Source: Azophilus sp965214305
GTDB lineage: Bacteria; Pseudomonadota; Gammaproteobacteria; Pseudomonadales; Azotimanducaceae
Length of the DNA: 64,000 nucleotides
NCBI GenBank assembly: GCA_965214305.1
Contig: OZ243949.1
Location: 1,364,001 to 1,428,000, forward strand
Reading direction: 5' to 3'
Below the pieces are notes generated by a model, which saw nothing but the letters and a program-made list of their open reading frames with translations, did not search any database and was not told where the DNA came from. The number at the start of each line of letters is the position of its first letter. Positions within the stretch are counted from its first letter, which is position 1. Both the position numbers and the translations under genes were made by a program. Positions 43,323 through 51,544 of this stretch are shown here, in pieces.

Positions 43323-43583
43323 ATGCCAATCCATCTAATCGACCTTAATCCCGGAGACAGCGCCTGCGTTGTCGGCTACTCCGATGACTCGCCCTATGCG
43401 CAAAGGCTGTTGCGTCTCGGCTTGATTCCCGGCACCCGCTTCGCGGTCAAACGCCGCGCACCCTTGGGAGACCCCATCGAAATCGCCTTCCGCGGCTTTT
43501 CGCTCTCGCTACGGCCAACGGAGGCCCGGTGCCTGCTGCTCGAGGACCAGCCGGCCGCAGCACCCGAGTGGCAGCCATCGTGA
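43323..43583 (+). CDS. feoA: Ferrous iron transport protein A
   Basis: 86 residues: an SH3-like FeoA domain (IHLIDLNPGDSACVVGYSDD; RLLRLGLIPGTRFAVKRRAP; GFSLSLRPTEARCL). The ATG at 43323 gives the family length; a GTG at 43260 overlapping the fur stop would add 21 unrelated residues. It aids FeoB assembly at the inner membrane. FeoB starts 34 bases later; no feoC is seen. Confidence 0.92.
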   Translation: MPIHLIDLNPGDSACVVGYSDDSPYAQRLLRLGLIPGTRFAVKRRAPLGDPIEIAFRGFSLSLRPTEARCLLLEDQPAAAPEWQPS

Positions 43584-43617
43584 AAAGCGGAGGCCACCCG
43601 AGCAACGCGGATCGAAC

Positions 43618-45708
43618 GTGACCACTATCGCCCTAATCGGCAACCCGAATTGCGGCAAGTCGACGCTATTCAATGCGTTGACCGGGGCGCATCAACGTGT
43701 CGGCAACTGGCCCGGTGTGACCGTGGAACGCAAAGTGGGTCAGTTTCGGCACGCGGGCGGCACAGTCGAGGTGATGGACATGCCCGGCACCTATGCGTTG
43801 GAATCACCGGATGCCGCCATCGACGAACAGATCGTCCTGCAATATGTGGCGGAGGATCAAGCCGCACTGTTGGTCAATGTCATCGATGCGTCGAGCCTTG
43901 CCCGGGGTCTGTACTTGACGCTTGAACTGCTCGAACGGGGCAGGCCGTTGGTGGTGGCGCTCAACATGATGGATGTTGCCGATAAAAACGGCTGTCACAT
44001 CGACACCTTCAGCCTCGCCAAGCAACTCGGCTGCCCGGTGATCCCGCTTATCGCCACGCGCAAAGACGGCATCGGCGCACTAAAGGACGCCATATTGACT
44101 CGTCCCGGCCAGCGCAGGCCCCCAACCCGCCAACCGGCCGCAAACCCGGAAGCCCGCTACCGGGAAATTGATGGGCTGCTGCAAGACTGTTTGTCGACAG
44201 CCGGCGTTCGACGCACCGTCACCGAACGCATCGACCGGGTGGTGCTCAACCGATTCCTCGCATTTCCAATCTTTCTCGGCGTCATGTACCTGATGTTCCT
44301 GTTCGCCATCAATATCGGCTCCGCGTTTATCGACTTTTTCGATTTGGCCGGTGCCGCACTGTTCGTCGAAGCACCCGGGCAATTGCTTACCGCCATCGGC
44401 CTACCCGAATGGCTGATCGTCTTTGTGGCAGACGGAATTGGTGGCGGCATCCAGCTGGTGGGCACCTTCATACCGGTGATTGCCTGCCTGTTTTTGGCGC
44501 TGTCGTTTCTTGAGGACTCGGGGTACATGGGCCGGGTTGCTTTCATTGTGGACCGGTTACTGCGCGCACTCGGCCTGCCCGGCAAATCGTTCGTGCCGCT
44601 GATTGTCGGCTTCGGCTGTAACGTGCCCGCCGTGATGGCGACGCGCACCCTCGACAATCAGCCCGACCGGATTCTAACCACGATCATGGCGCCCTACATG
44701 TCCTGCGGAGCGCGGTTGACGGTCTATGCGCTCTTCGCCGCCGCCTTCTTTCCCGAAGGCGGCCAAAACATTGTTTTTGGGTTGTATCTCATCGGCATCC
44801 TGGTTGCCGTGATTTCCGCGATGGTGGTGCGTAAGCACCTTATTGCGATGCCGGTCGGTTCCTTTCTGCTGGAATTGCCCGCCTACCATCGGCCGACGCT
44901 CAGAGGGCTGCTGCTGCAAACCTGGCAACGTCTGCAAGGCTTTGTGGTGCGGGCCGGCAAAGCCATCGTGCTGGTTGTGGTGATATTGAACACGGTGAAC
45001 TCTTTTGGCGTCGACGGCAGCATCGGCAATCAGAACAGCGAGAAATCCGTGCTTTCCGCCATTGGTCGAACCATCACCCCGGTCTTCCATCCAATGGGGA
45101 TCGATGAGGAGAACTGGCCCGCCACCGTTGGCATATTCACCGGCATCTTCGCCAAGGAAGTGGTGGTGGGAACCTTGGACGCACTTTATGCACCGCAATC
45201 CAGCATGGAGGAAGCGGATTTGCCAGCCATGCTCGGTGCTGCCCTGGCCAGTGTACCGGAGAATTTCGCGGAGCTCGGCGGTGCCTTGGCCGACCCCCTC
45301 GGTCTCAACCTTGACAGTCTGGGCGATGCGGCCGCCACCGCCGCCGACCAAGAGGTTGAATTGGATACCATCGCCGTGATGCGAACCCTGTTCCATGGCG
45401 AACTCGGCGCGTTTAGCTACCTGCTGTTTATTCTGCTTTATATGCCGTGCGTGGCCACAATCGGCGTCATCTATAAGGAGATTGGGTCGTTTTGGGCAGT
45501 CTTTTCCACCGCTTGGTCGGTGGTGATGGCCTACAGTGTGGCGGTGGCCGTATATCAACTCGGTTCCGTTGGCGACGACCCGGCGGCGGCGGGATGGCTG
45601 GCGATGGCACTTATATTAGCCGGGACGGGCTTTACGCTGCTTATCCGCTGGGGGAAACGGCGGCAACGAACGCAGAATCTGATACCGGTATTACAGGTAT
45701 TGGACTAG
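43618..45708 (+). CDS. feoB: Ferrous iron transport protein B
   Basis: 696 residues from a GTG. N-terminal GTPase: G1 GNPNCGKST (8-16), G3 DMPG, G4 NMMD. Then a GDI-like helical domain and Gate regions in the membrane part: IPVIACLFLALSFLEDSGYM and VPLIVGFGCNVPAVMATRTL. Imports Fe2+ across the inner membrane. Co-directional with fur and feoA. The stop codon is in the CTAG that begins repeat A copy 3. Confidence 0.96.
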   Translation: MTTIALIGNPNCGKSTLFNALTGAHQRVGNWPGVTVERKVGQFRHAGGTVEVMDMPGTYALESPDAAIDEQIVLQYVAEDQAALLVNVIDASSLARGLYLTLELLERGRPLVVALNMMDVADKNGCHIDTFSLAKQLGCPVIPLIATRKDGIGALKDAILTRPGQRRPPTRQPAANPEARYREIDGLLQDCLSTAGVRRTVTERIDRVVLNRFLAFPIFLGVMYLMFLFAINIGSAFIDFFDLAGAALFVEAPGQLLTAIGLPEWLIVFVADGIGGGIQLVGTFIPVIACLFLALSFLEDSGYMGRVAFIVDRLLRALGLPGKSFVPLIVGFGCNVPAVMATRTLDNQPDRILTTIMAPYMSCGARLTVYALFAAAFFPEGGQNIVFGLYLIGILVAVISAMVVRKHLIAMPVGSFLLELPAYHRPTLRGLLLQTWQRLQGFVVRAGKAIVLVVVILNTVNSFGVDGSIGNQNSEKSVLSAIGRTITPVFHPMGIDEENWPATVGIFTGIFAKEVVVGTLDALYAPQSSMEEADLPAMLGAALASVPENFAELGGALADPLGLNLDSLGDAAATAADQEVELDTIAVMRTLFHGELGAFSYLLFILLYMPCVATIGVIYKEIGSFWAVFSTAWSVVMAYSVAVAVYQLGSVGDDPAAAGWLAMALILAGTGFTLLIRWGKRRQRTQNLIPVLQVLD

Positions 45709-45872
45709 GCGCCTCTGCCTTCGGAATTCACAGCTGCAAATCCGCCCCCCGCTCGCCCCTTTGAACGTTCGATTTCGTCAAATATGGCTCGATATTCTCC
45801 TCAATCGCCCGTCCAAAGGGATGGCGGCATCGAATTTTCGCTTTCGCGACTTCCTACGGCGCAGGCTCCTAG
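45705..45872. repeat. Full-length repeat A, copy 3
   Basis: Left end CTAGGCGCCTCTGCC, right end GGCGCAGGCTCCTAG; 168 bp. Arms include TTCACAGCTGCAAATCCGCC and TTCGCTTTCGCGACTTCCTA. The CTAG contains the feoB stop. Confidence 0.88.
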
Positions 45873-46068
45873 CTCGCATAAGTTATTAGGGATAATAATC
45901 CGTAATTTCAAGCGGACGCCAATCATGACCAAGAGAATAGCGGAAACGATCAGCGTACCCGCAGCTGTTCAGGATGTTCCCGGATGAGGCATCCTGCATT
46001 CGGTGGTTCGAGCAGGGGCGGTGGGGTGGCGTTCCGACATGCCCGCATCGCGGCAGCTAGGACACTAG
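45873..46068. other. Intergenic region, possible element B end at the right
   Basis: No gene is supported. AGGACACTAG at 46059-46068 matches the tip of element B and borders the IS1595 relic. Confidence 0.4.
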
Positions 46069-46245
46069 CCCAAAAGCAGACCTGATTATTATTGGTGCAA
46101 GGTGTACCGCAAGCAGTTCAACGTCAAGACTAACACGCCGCTACACGCCACCAAGCGACCCTTGCAGGATTGGATTTACCGCATCTACGGTGTGCTCACC
46201 GGACGCAAGGGAATGAGCGCCATGTAATTATCAAAGGAATTGGGG
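46069..46245 (+). pseudogene. IS1595-family transposase relic, left part
   Basis: Frame reads YYWCKVYRKQFNVKTNTPLH then PLQDWIYRIYGVLTGRKGMS, the region of IS1595/ISXO2 transposases before the DDE core. A CAA codon has become TAA directly after SAM, where SKELG follows. The gene is then split by an ISNCY element whose 17-base target duplication TATCAAAGGAATTGGGG lies at 46229-46245 and 47722-47738. N-terminus missing. Confidence 0.75.
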
Positions 46246-47721
46246 TGTTAGCCCAAAGCAGTAATGTCCCCTTTGCGCAAAGTTAAAGTGTCCCCTTTTT
46301 CATCGGGGAGGGGCTGTCTTGTCGAGTGCGGAGGTGTTGTTGAGCATGCGGGAGTCGGATCGGGCGGGAGTGATTCGCGATGTGGTGGAGAAGCGCCTGT
46401 CGCAGCGCGAGGCGGCGTTGCGGCTGCGGTTGAGTGTGCGCCAGGTGAAGCGCCTGGCGGCGCGCTACCGGGAGCGGGGCGCGGCAGGGCTGGTGTCGGG
46501 GCGGCGGGGCAAGCGGTCGAACAACGCGATCGACCCGGCGGTGCGCTGTGCGGCGCTGGACCTGGTTCGCGGGCGCTACCCGGATTTCGGTCCGACCCTC
46601 GCTTGCGAGAAGCTGGTGGAGGCGCACGGTTTCAAGCTGTCGGCGGAGACGCTGCGGGGCTGGATGATCGAAGACGGGCTGTGGCGGCCGAAGGCGCGTC
46701 GGGAGGCGCGCGCGCATCCGAGCCGGCCGCGCCGGGATTGCCTGGGCGATCTGGTGCAGATCGACGGTTCGCCGCACGACTGGTTCGAGGACCGGGGGCC
46801 GCGGTGCGCGCTGATCGTGTACGTGGACGACGCGACGTCGCGGCTGCTGGCGATGGGGTTCTGGCCGGCGGAGACGACCGAGGCCTACATGGAGACGACG
46901 CGGGCGCATCTGGCGGCCCACGGGCGTCCGGTGGCGTACTACTCGGACCGCCACAGCATATTCCGGGTGAGCCTGCGGGGCCGGGAGGGTGGGTTGACGC
47001 AGTTCGGCCGGGCGCTGGGGACGCTGGACATCGCGCCAATCCACGCCGGCAGTCCGCAGGCCAAGGGCCGGGTGGAGCGGGCCAACCGGACGCTGCAGGA
47101 CCGGCTGGTGAAGGAGATGCGGCTGCGTGGCATCTGCGGCATCGAGGCGGGGAACGCCTACCTGCCGGCGTTCATGGCGGACTACAACCGGCGTTTCGGC
47201 GTGGCGGCGCGCAACCCGGCGGACGCGCACCGGGCGGTGTTGCACAACGACCGGGAGCTGGATCTGATCCTGTGCGAGCAGCACGAACGCAAGCTGGCGA
47301 AGAACCTGTCGATCAGCTTCGAGGGCGACACCTACCAGGTGACCGGGCAAGGCCGGGGCTACCGGCTGCGGGGTGCCGCGGTGACGGTGTGCAAGGGCTG
47401 GAACGGCGCGGTGGCTGTGCTGCGCGACGGCCGCGAGCTGCCGGTCGAGTTGCTTGCCGGGGGCGGGGATCCGCCGCCGGTTGAGGATGGGAAGAGCGTG
47501 CGGTCGCGGGTGGACAGGGTCAAGGCGCGGCAGCGGTCCCGGCCGGACTGGAAGCCGCCACCGGACCACCCCTGGCGACGCTCTTTCAAGACCGGCGCGG
47601 GGGCGGCCGCCGGATAGCCGCGGCGCGGCCTTGCGCTCCGGTCGCTACGCTCCCTCCGCGCAAGGCCGAAGGGGACATCTCTACTTTGGAGAAAAGGGGA
47701 CATTTCTACTTTGCTTTGACA
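46246..47721. mobile_element. ISNCY/IS1202-group insertion sequence, copy 1
   Basis: 1476 bp bounded by TGTTAGCCCAAAGCAGTAAT and GTAGAAATGTCCCC-type inverted ends (TGTCAAAGCAAAGTAGAAAT on the other strand). Each end holds two CAAAG...GTCCCC boxes, likely transposase-binding sites. Flanked by 17-bp direct repeats, a long duplication as known for the IS1202 group. Inserted in an older IS1595 element. Confidence 0.92.
46319..47617 (+). CDS. ISNCY family transposase
   Basis: 432 residues from a TTG start. N-terminal helix-turn-helix (LSQREAALRLRLSVRQVKRL), then a DDE core: D149 in DLVQIDGSPHDWF, D210 in AYYSDRHSIFR, E253 in KGRVERANRTLQD. Differs from copy 2 by one visible residue (Gly for Ser in VCKGWNGAV). 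The ends and gene look intact, so it may be active. The antisense and +2 frames in this GC-rich gene are shadows. Confidence 0.93.
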   Translation: MSSAEVLLSMRESDRAGVIRDVVEKRLSQREAALRLRLSVRQVKRLAARYRERGAAGLVSGRRGKRSNNAIDPAVRCAALDLVRGRYPDFGPTLACEKLVEAHGFKLSAETLRGWMIEDGLWRPKARREARAHPSRPRRDCLGDLVQIDGSPHDWFEDRGPRCALIVYVDDATSRLLAMGFWPAETTEAYMETTRAHLAAHGRPVAYYSDRHSIFRVSLRGREGGLTQFGRALGTLDIAPIHAGSPQAKGRVERANRTLQDRLVKEMRLRGICGIEAGNAYLPAFMADYNRRFGVAARNPADAHRAVLHNDRELDLILCEQHERKLAKNLSISFEGDTYQVTGQGRGYRLRGAAVTVCKGWNGAVAVLRDGRELPVELLAGGGDPPPVEDGKSVRSRVDRVKARQRSRPDWKPPPDHPWRRSFKTGAGAAAG

Positions 47722-48386
47722 TATCAAAGGAATTGGGGGTGCAATACCGAACCGCTTGGCATATGCTTCATCGCATACGCGAGGCGTGTTCCGGGGGGGC
47801 GTTCACACTTGGTAACGTCGTTGAGGCCGACGAGACTTACATTGGCGGACTGGAACGGAACAAGTATGAATCCAAGAAACTCAGGGCTGGCCGGGGCACC
47901 GTGGGTAAAACTCCGGTGATGGGCGCGAGGGAAAAGGGCGGCAATGTGGTTGCCAAGCCTGTCGATTTAACGGACTCGGCAACTCTGGTTCCGTTTATCG
48001 GGTCCAACGTGATCGACGGGGCGACCGTCTACACGGACGAAGCATCGGCCTACTGGTCGCGCTGGCCACCATCTTCAACGAGTTCAAGCATGAAACGGTC
48101 GCGCACGGCAGGGGCGAGTGTGTGCGGGCGAAGTCCACACCAACTCGATAGAAAGCGTGTGGACCATTCTAAAACGCTCCATTCACGGAACGTGGCACCA
48201 CGTTTCCCCGAAGCATCTTGGCCGCTACATGAACGAGCAACCTTCAGGCTCAATCAGGGCAACTGCGAGGTAGACACCATCGAGCGCATGAGGGCCTTCG
48301 CCAAGGGCATCCACAACAAGCGGCTATCCTACGCCAAACTAATCGCCGACAACGGCCAGTCGGCGCAACCAGTGACCGTTCGATGA
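47722..48386 (+). pseudogene. IS1595-family transposase relic, right part
   Basis: Continues SKELGVQYRTAWHMLHRIRE and NVVEADETYIGGLERNKYES, then GRGTVGKTPVMGAREKGGNV, a typical IS1595 core with the first Asp pair. Two frame changes follow: FNEFKHETVAHGRGE and HTNSIESVWTILKRSIHGTW are in other frames before the original frame resumes at ATFRLNQGNCEVDT. Clearly decayed. Its end overlaps the methyltransferase start by four bases. Confidence 0.85.
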
Positions 48387-49336
48387 GCCAAGCGGTTATA
48401 TACCTCGTAACGGAGAGCGGTAAATTACTGCGTAATCGAAGATGGGAAGGACATACTCTCATCCCGTCATGGGTCGATATAAGAACCGTTGGATTGGATC
48501 AATACTATACGCGGCCAGAAGTTGCCGACGCCTGTTACCAGAGACTAATCGACCATATGAGGTCGGACGCGGCGCGGGTAAACGAGTACACGTTCGTCGA
48601 ACCCAGTGTTGGCAATGGCGCATTTTACGACAGAATGCCTCCTGAGAGGCGCATCGGCATAGATGTGGTTCCAAGTCGCCCTGAATTTATCTGCGAGGAT
48701 TTCTTGTCGTGGCGCCCCAATGCGGGGCGCATAGCGGTTGCGGGGAATCCTCCTTTCGGATACCGCGCTTGGTTGGCACTGGCTTTTATAAACCATGCCG
48801 CCACGTTCGCCGATTATGTCGGAATGATCTTGCCTATGGCATTTCAAAGTGATGGCAAGGGGAGTCCGAAGCATCGCGTGAATGGCTTGCGACTGATGCA
48901 GAGCGAACCTCTGCCACCTGATTGCTTTGAATCCGCCGACGGCAAGCCGGCGAAGATCAACGCGCTATGGCAGATATGGCAACGCGGGGTGAACAACTTC
49001 ACGCCCGCGCGAACCTGCGATCAATGGATAGACTTATTCACCGTGGATCAGCGCAAAGAGAGACTTTGCGGCCAAGAGAGGATGGAAGAAGCAGATTGGT
49101 TTTTGCAGAGAACGTTTTATGGAGAGGCCACGCCGAAACTCGTGCGATGTTTTTCAAAGGTTCGCTACGTTTGCGGCTACGGAATCGTTATGCACAAGCA
49201 AAAGCGGGAATTAACGAAGGCGTTGAACGAAGCCGATTGGACCAAGTACAGCAATTTGGCGGCACATAATTGTCGTCACATCAGCATGTACCACATCCGC
49301 AGGGCGCTTACGGATGCGGGGTTTGTTGATGGCTGA
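48383..49336 (+). CDS. Type II N6-adenine DNA methyltransferase
   Basis: 317 residues. AdoMet motif I is FVEPSVGNGAFYD (about 71-83) after the common LDQYYTRPEVADACYQRLID segment; catalytic motif IV is GNPPFGYRAW (121-130). This is a type II modification enzyme that protects host DNA against its partner nuclease. The first start is ATG 48383, but the IS1595 junction lies there and a TTG near LDQYYT is possible. It overlaps the endonuclease gene by eight bases; that partner is now split by an IS, leaving an orphan methylase. Confidence 0.87.
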   Translation: MSQAVIYLVTESGKLLRNRRWEGHTLIPSWVDIRTVGLDQYYTRPEVADACYQRLIDHMRSDAARVNEYTFVEPSVGNGAFYDRMPPERRIGIDVVPSRPEFICEDFLSWRPNAGRIAVAGNPPFGYRAWLALAFINHAATFADYVGMILPMAFQSDGKGSPKHRVNGLRLMQSEPLPPDCFESADGKPAKINALWQIWQRGVNNFTPARTCDQWIDLFTVDQRKERLCGQERMEEADWFLQRTFYGEATPKLVRCFSKVRYVCGYGIVMHKQKRELTKALNEADWTKYSNLAAHNCRHISMYHIRRALTDAGFVDG

Positions 49337-49661
49337 CCACGACTACAAGGCCATTCTACAAGGCGTTTTGGCCAGCAAGAAAGACGCCGACAAATGGGAG
49401 GGCGCTCAGTTTGAACTCGTTAAGAGAATATCAATATCGCTGGTGGGGGAAGTCGGGCAACAGTTCGTGGAGAAGGTGTGCGAGCTTCTGGAATTCGAAT
49501 GTGAGTATCCACTCAACAAACAAGGTAAGCGATCCACTGTTTCACCTTGGGACATTCGCATCGAGGGCGTGGCGTTCGAACTGAAAACAGCCACTGAGGA
49601 CGTGAATGGGGCATTCCAGTTTAACCATATTCGCTACCATAGACCATATGATGCGGTTCTG

Positions 49662-51137
49662 TGTCAAAGCAAAGTAGAAATGTCCCCTTTTCTCCAAAGT
49701 AGAGATGTCCCCTTCGGCCTTGCGCGGAGGGAGCGTAGCGACCGGAGCGCAAGGCCGCGCCGCGGCTATCCGGCGGCCGCCCCCGCGCCGGTCTTGAAAG
49801 AGCGTCGCCAGGGGTGGTCCGGTGGCGGCTTCCAGTCCGGCCGGGACCGCTGCCGCGCCTTGACCCTGTCCACCCGCGACCGCACGCTCTTCCCATCCTC
49901 AACCGGCGGCGGATCCCCGCCCCCGGCAAGCAACTCGACCGGCAGCTCGCGGCCGTCGCGCAGCACAGCCACCGCGCCGTTCCAGCTCTTGCACACCGTC
50001 ACCGCGGCACCCCGCAGCCGGTAGCCCCGGCCTTGCCCGGTCACCTGGTAGGTGTCGCCCTCGAAGCTGATCGACAGGTTCTTCGCCAGCTTGCGTTCGT
50101 GCTGCTCGCACAGGATCAGATCCAGCTCCCGGTCGTTGTGCAACACCGCCCGGTGCGCGTCCGCCGGGTTGCGCGCCGCCACGCCGAAACGCCGGTTGTA
50201 GTCCGCCATGAACGCCGGCAGGTAGGCGTTCCCCGCCTCGATGCCGCAGATGCCACGCAGCCGCATCTCCTTCACCAGCCGGTCCTGCAGCGTCCGGTTG
50301 GCCCGCTCCACCCGGCCCTTGGCCTGCGGACTGCCGGCGTGGATTGGCGCGATGTCCAGCGTCCCCAGCGCCCGGCCGAACTGCGTCAACCCACCCTCCC
50401 GGCCCCGCAGGCTCACCCGGAATATGCTGTGGCGGTCCGAGTAGTACGCCACCGGACGCCCGTGGGCCGCCAGATGCGCCCGCGTCGTCTCCATGTAGGC
50501 CTCGGTCGTCTCCGCCGGCCAGAACCCCATCGCCAGCAGCCGCGACGTCGCGTCGTCCACGTACACGATCAGCGCGCACCGCGGCCCCCGGTCCTCGAAC
50601 CAGTCGTGCGGCGAACCGTCGATCTGCACCAGATCGCCCAGGCAATCCCGGCGCGGCCGGCTCGGATGCGCGCGCGCCTCCCGACGCGCCTTCGGCCGCC
50701 ACAGCCCGTCTTCGATCATCCAGCCCCGCAGCGTCTCCGCCGACAGCTTGAAACCGTGCGCCTCCACCAGCTTCTCGCAAGCGAGGGTCGGACCGAAATC
50801 CGGGTAGCGCCCGCGAACCAGGTCCAGCGCCGCACAGCGCACCGCCGGGTCGATCGCGTTGTTCGACCGCTTGCCCCGCCGCCCCGACACCAGCCCTGCC
50901 GCGCCCCGCTCCCGGTAGCGCGCCGCCAGGCGCTTCACCTGGCGCACACTCAACCGCAGCCGCAACGCCGCCTCGCGCTGCGACAGGCGCTTCTCCACCA
51001 CATCGCGAATCACTCCCGCCCGATCCGACTCCCGCATGCTCAACAACACCTCCGCACTCGACAAGACAGCCCCTCCCCGATGAAAAAGGGGACACTTTAA
51101 CTTTGCGCAAAGGGGACATTACTGCTTTGGGCTAACA
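49662..51137. mobile_element. ISNCY/IS1202-group insertion sequence, copy 2 (inverted)
   Basis: The same 1476-bp element in reverse orientation, from TGTCAAAGCAAAGTAGAAAT to the CTAACA end. 15-bp target duplications TATGATGCGGTTCTG lie at 49647-49661 and 51138-51152. Nearly identical to copy 1, so recent. Confidence 0.93.
49766..51064 (-). CDS. ISNCY family transposase, copy 2
   Basis: 432 residues, identical to copy 1 apart from Ser in VCKSWNGAV. Same DDE residues (149, 210, 253). Intact. Confidence 0.93.
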   Translation of the reverse strand: MSSAEVLLSMRESDRAGVIRDVVEKRLSQREAALRLRLSVRQVKRLAARYRERGAAGLVSGRRGKRSNNAIDPAVRCAALDLVRGRYPDFGPTLACEKLVEAHGFKLSAETLRGWMIEDGLWRPKARREARAHPSRPRRDCLGDLVQIDGSPHDWFEDRGPRCALIVYVDDATSRLLAMGFWPAETTEAYMETTRAHLAAHGRPVAYYSDRHSIFRVSLRGREGGLTQFGRALGTLDIAPIHAGSPQAKGRVERANRTLQDRLVKEMRLRGICGIEAGNAYLPAFMADYNRRFGVAARNPADAHRAVLHNDRELDLILCEQHERKLAKNLSISFEGDTYQVTGQGRGYRLRGAAVTVCKSWNGAVAVLRDGRELPVELLAGGGDPPPVEDGKSVRSRVDRVKARQRSRPDWKPPPDHPWRRSFKTGAGAAAG

Positions 51138-51362
51138 TATGATGCGGTTCTGTGCGTTGGCATATCGCCAACCGACATACATTACGGGTGCTGGACAAAA
51201 GGCGATATAACTACGGGCAAGGCTGGAAATCTCGTGTCAATGGAGAAGGGTGCGAACGCATCTTTTAAGTTGACCAAGAAGCCGAATCAACTTAGGGCGA
51301 TGAGCGATTTCGAGGACGGCATATTAAATCTTGTGGCCAAGTTGGAAGGGAACGGAAAATGA

Positions 51363-51528
51363 AAAACCTACACCACTAGGAGCGGGAACCAAGGAACGAG
51401 ATCGCCAAAGACGATTTGCTTGACGCCTTGGCCATGATGATGCGGCCTATATCCCGCCGCCGAAGGACGCAAACCGCAAATCGAACAGGGCTGAAGGCGA
51501 GGAACGGTGGCGACGACTGCACCCCAAG
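51363..51528 (+). other. Short remnant before the third IS
   Basis: A frame reads DDLLDALAMMMRPISRRRRT, reminiscent of the end of phage terminase or related proteins, but too short to assign. Confidence 0.25.
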
Positions 51529-51544
51529 CGAGCGAGACAGGGGC

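Larger units (their letters stand above)
49329..51362 (+). pseudogene. Type II restriction endonuclease split by an ISNCY insertion
   Basis: Before the insertion the frame reads from ATG 49329 to RYHRPYDAVL; after it, from 51153, CVGISPTDIHYGCWTKGD to a stop at 51362. Removing the IS and one target copy restores a single 180-residue protein. It holds the PD-(D/E)xK nuclease signature PWDIRIEGVAFELKTA with D75, E84 and K86. Gene order and overlap with the methylase make it the cognate restriction enzyme. The break after ~110 residues should abolish cleavage. Specificity is not deducible. Confidence 0.83.

Noticed and set aside
46264..47484. A 406-residue open frame overlapping the copy 1 transposase in another frame (and its twin at 49899-51119)
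   Set aside because: It is a shadow of a very GC-rich gene: composition is Gly/Ala/Arg-dominated, with no family motifs.
46283..47569. A 428-residue antisense frame across the transposase (and twin at 49814-51100)
   Set aside because: Pro/Arg/His-rich antisense shadow; the DDE transposase on the other strand explains the sequence.
51363..51528. Phage terminase end fragment
   Set aside because: Only about 20 residues (DDLLDALAMMMRP region) look suggestive, too little for a call.
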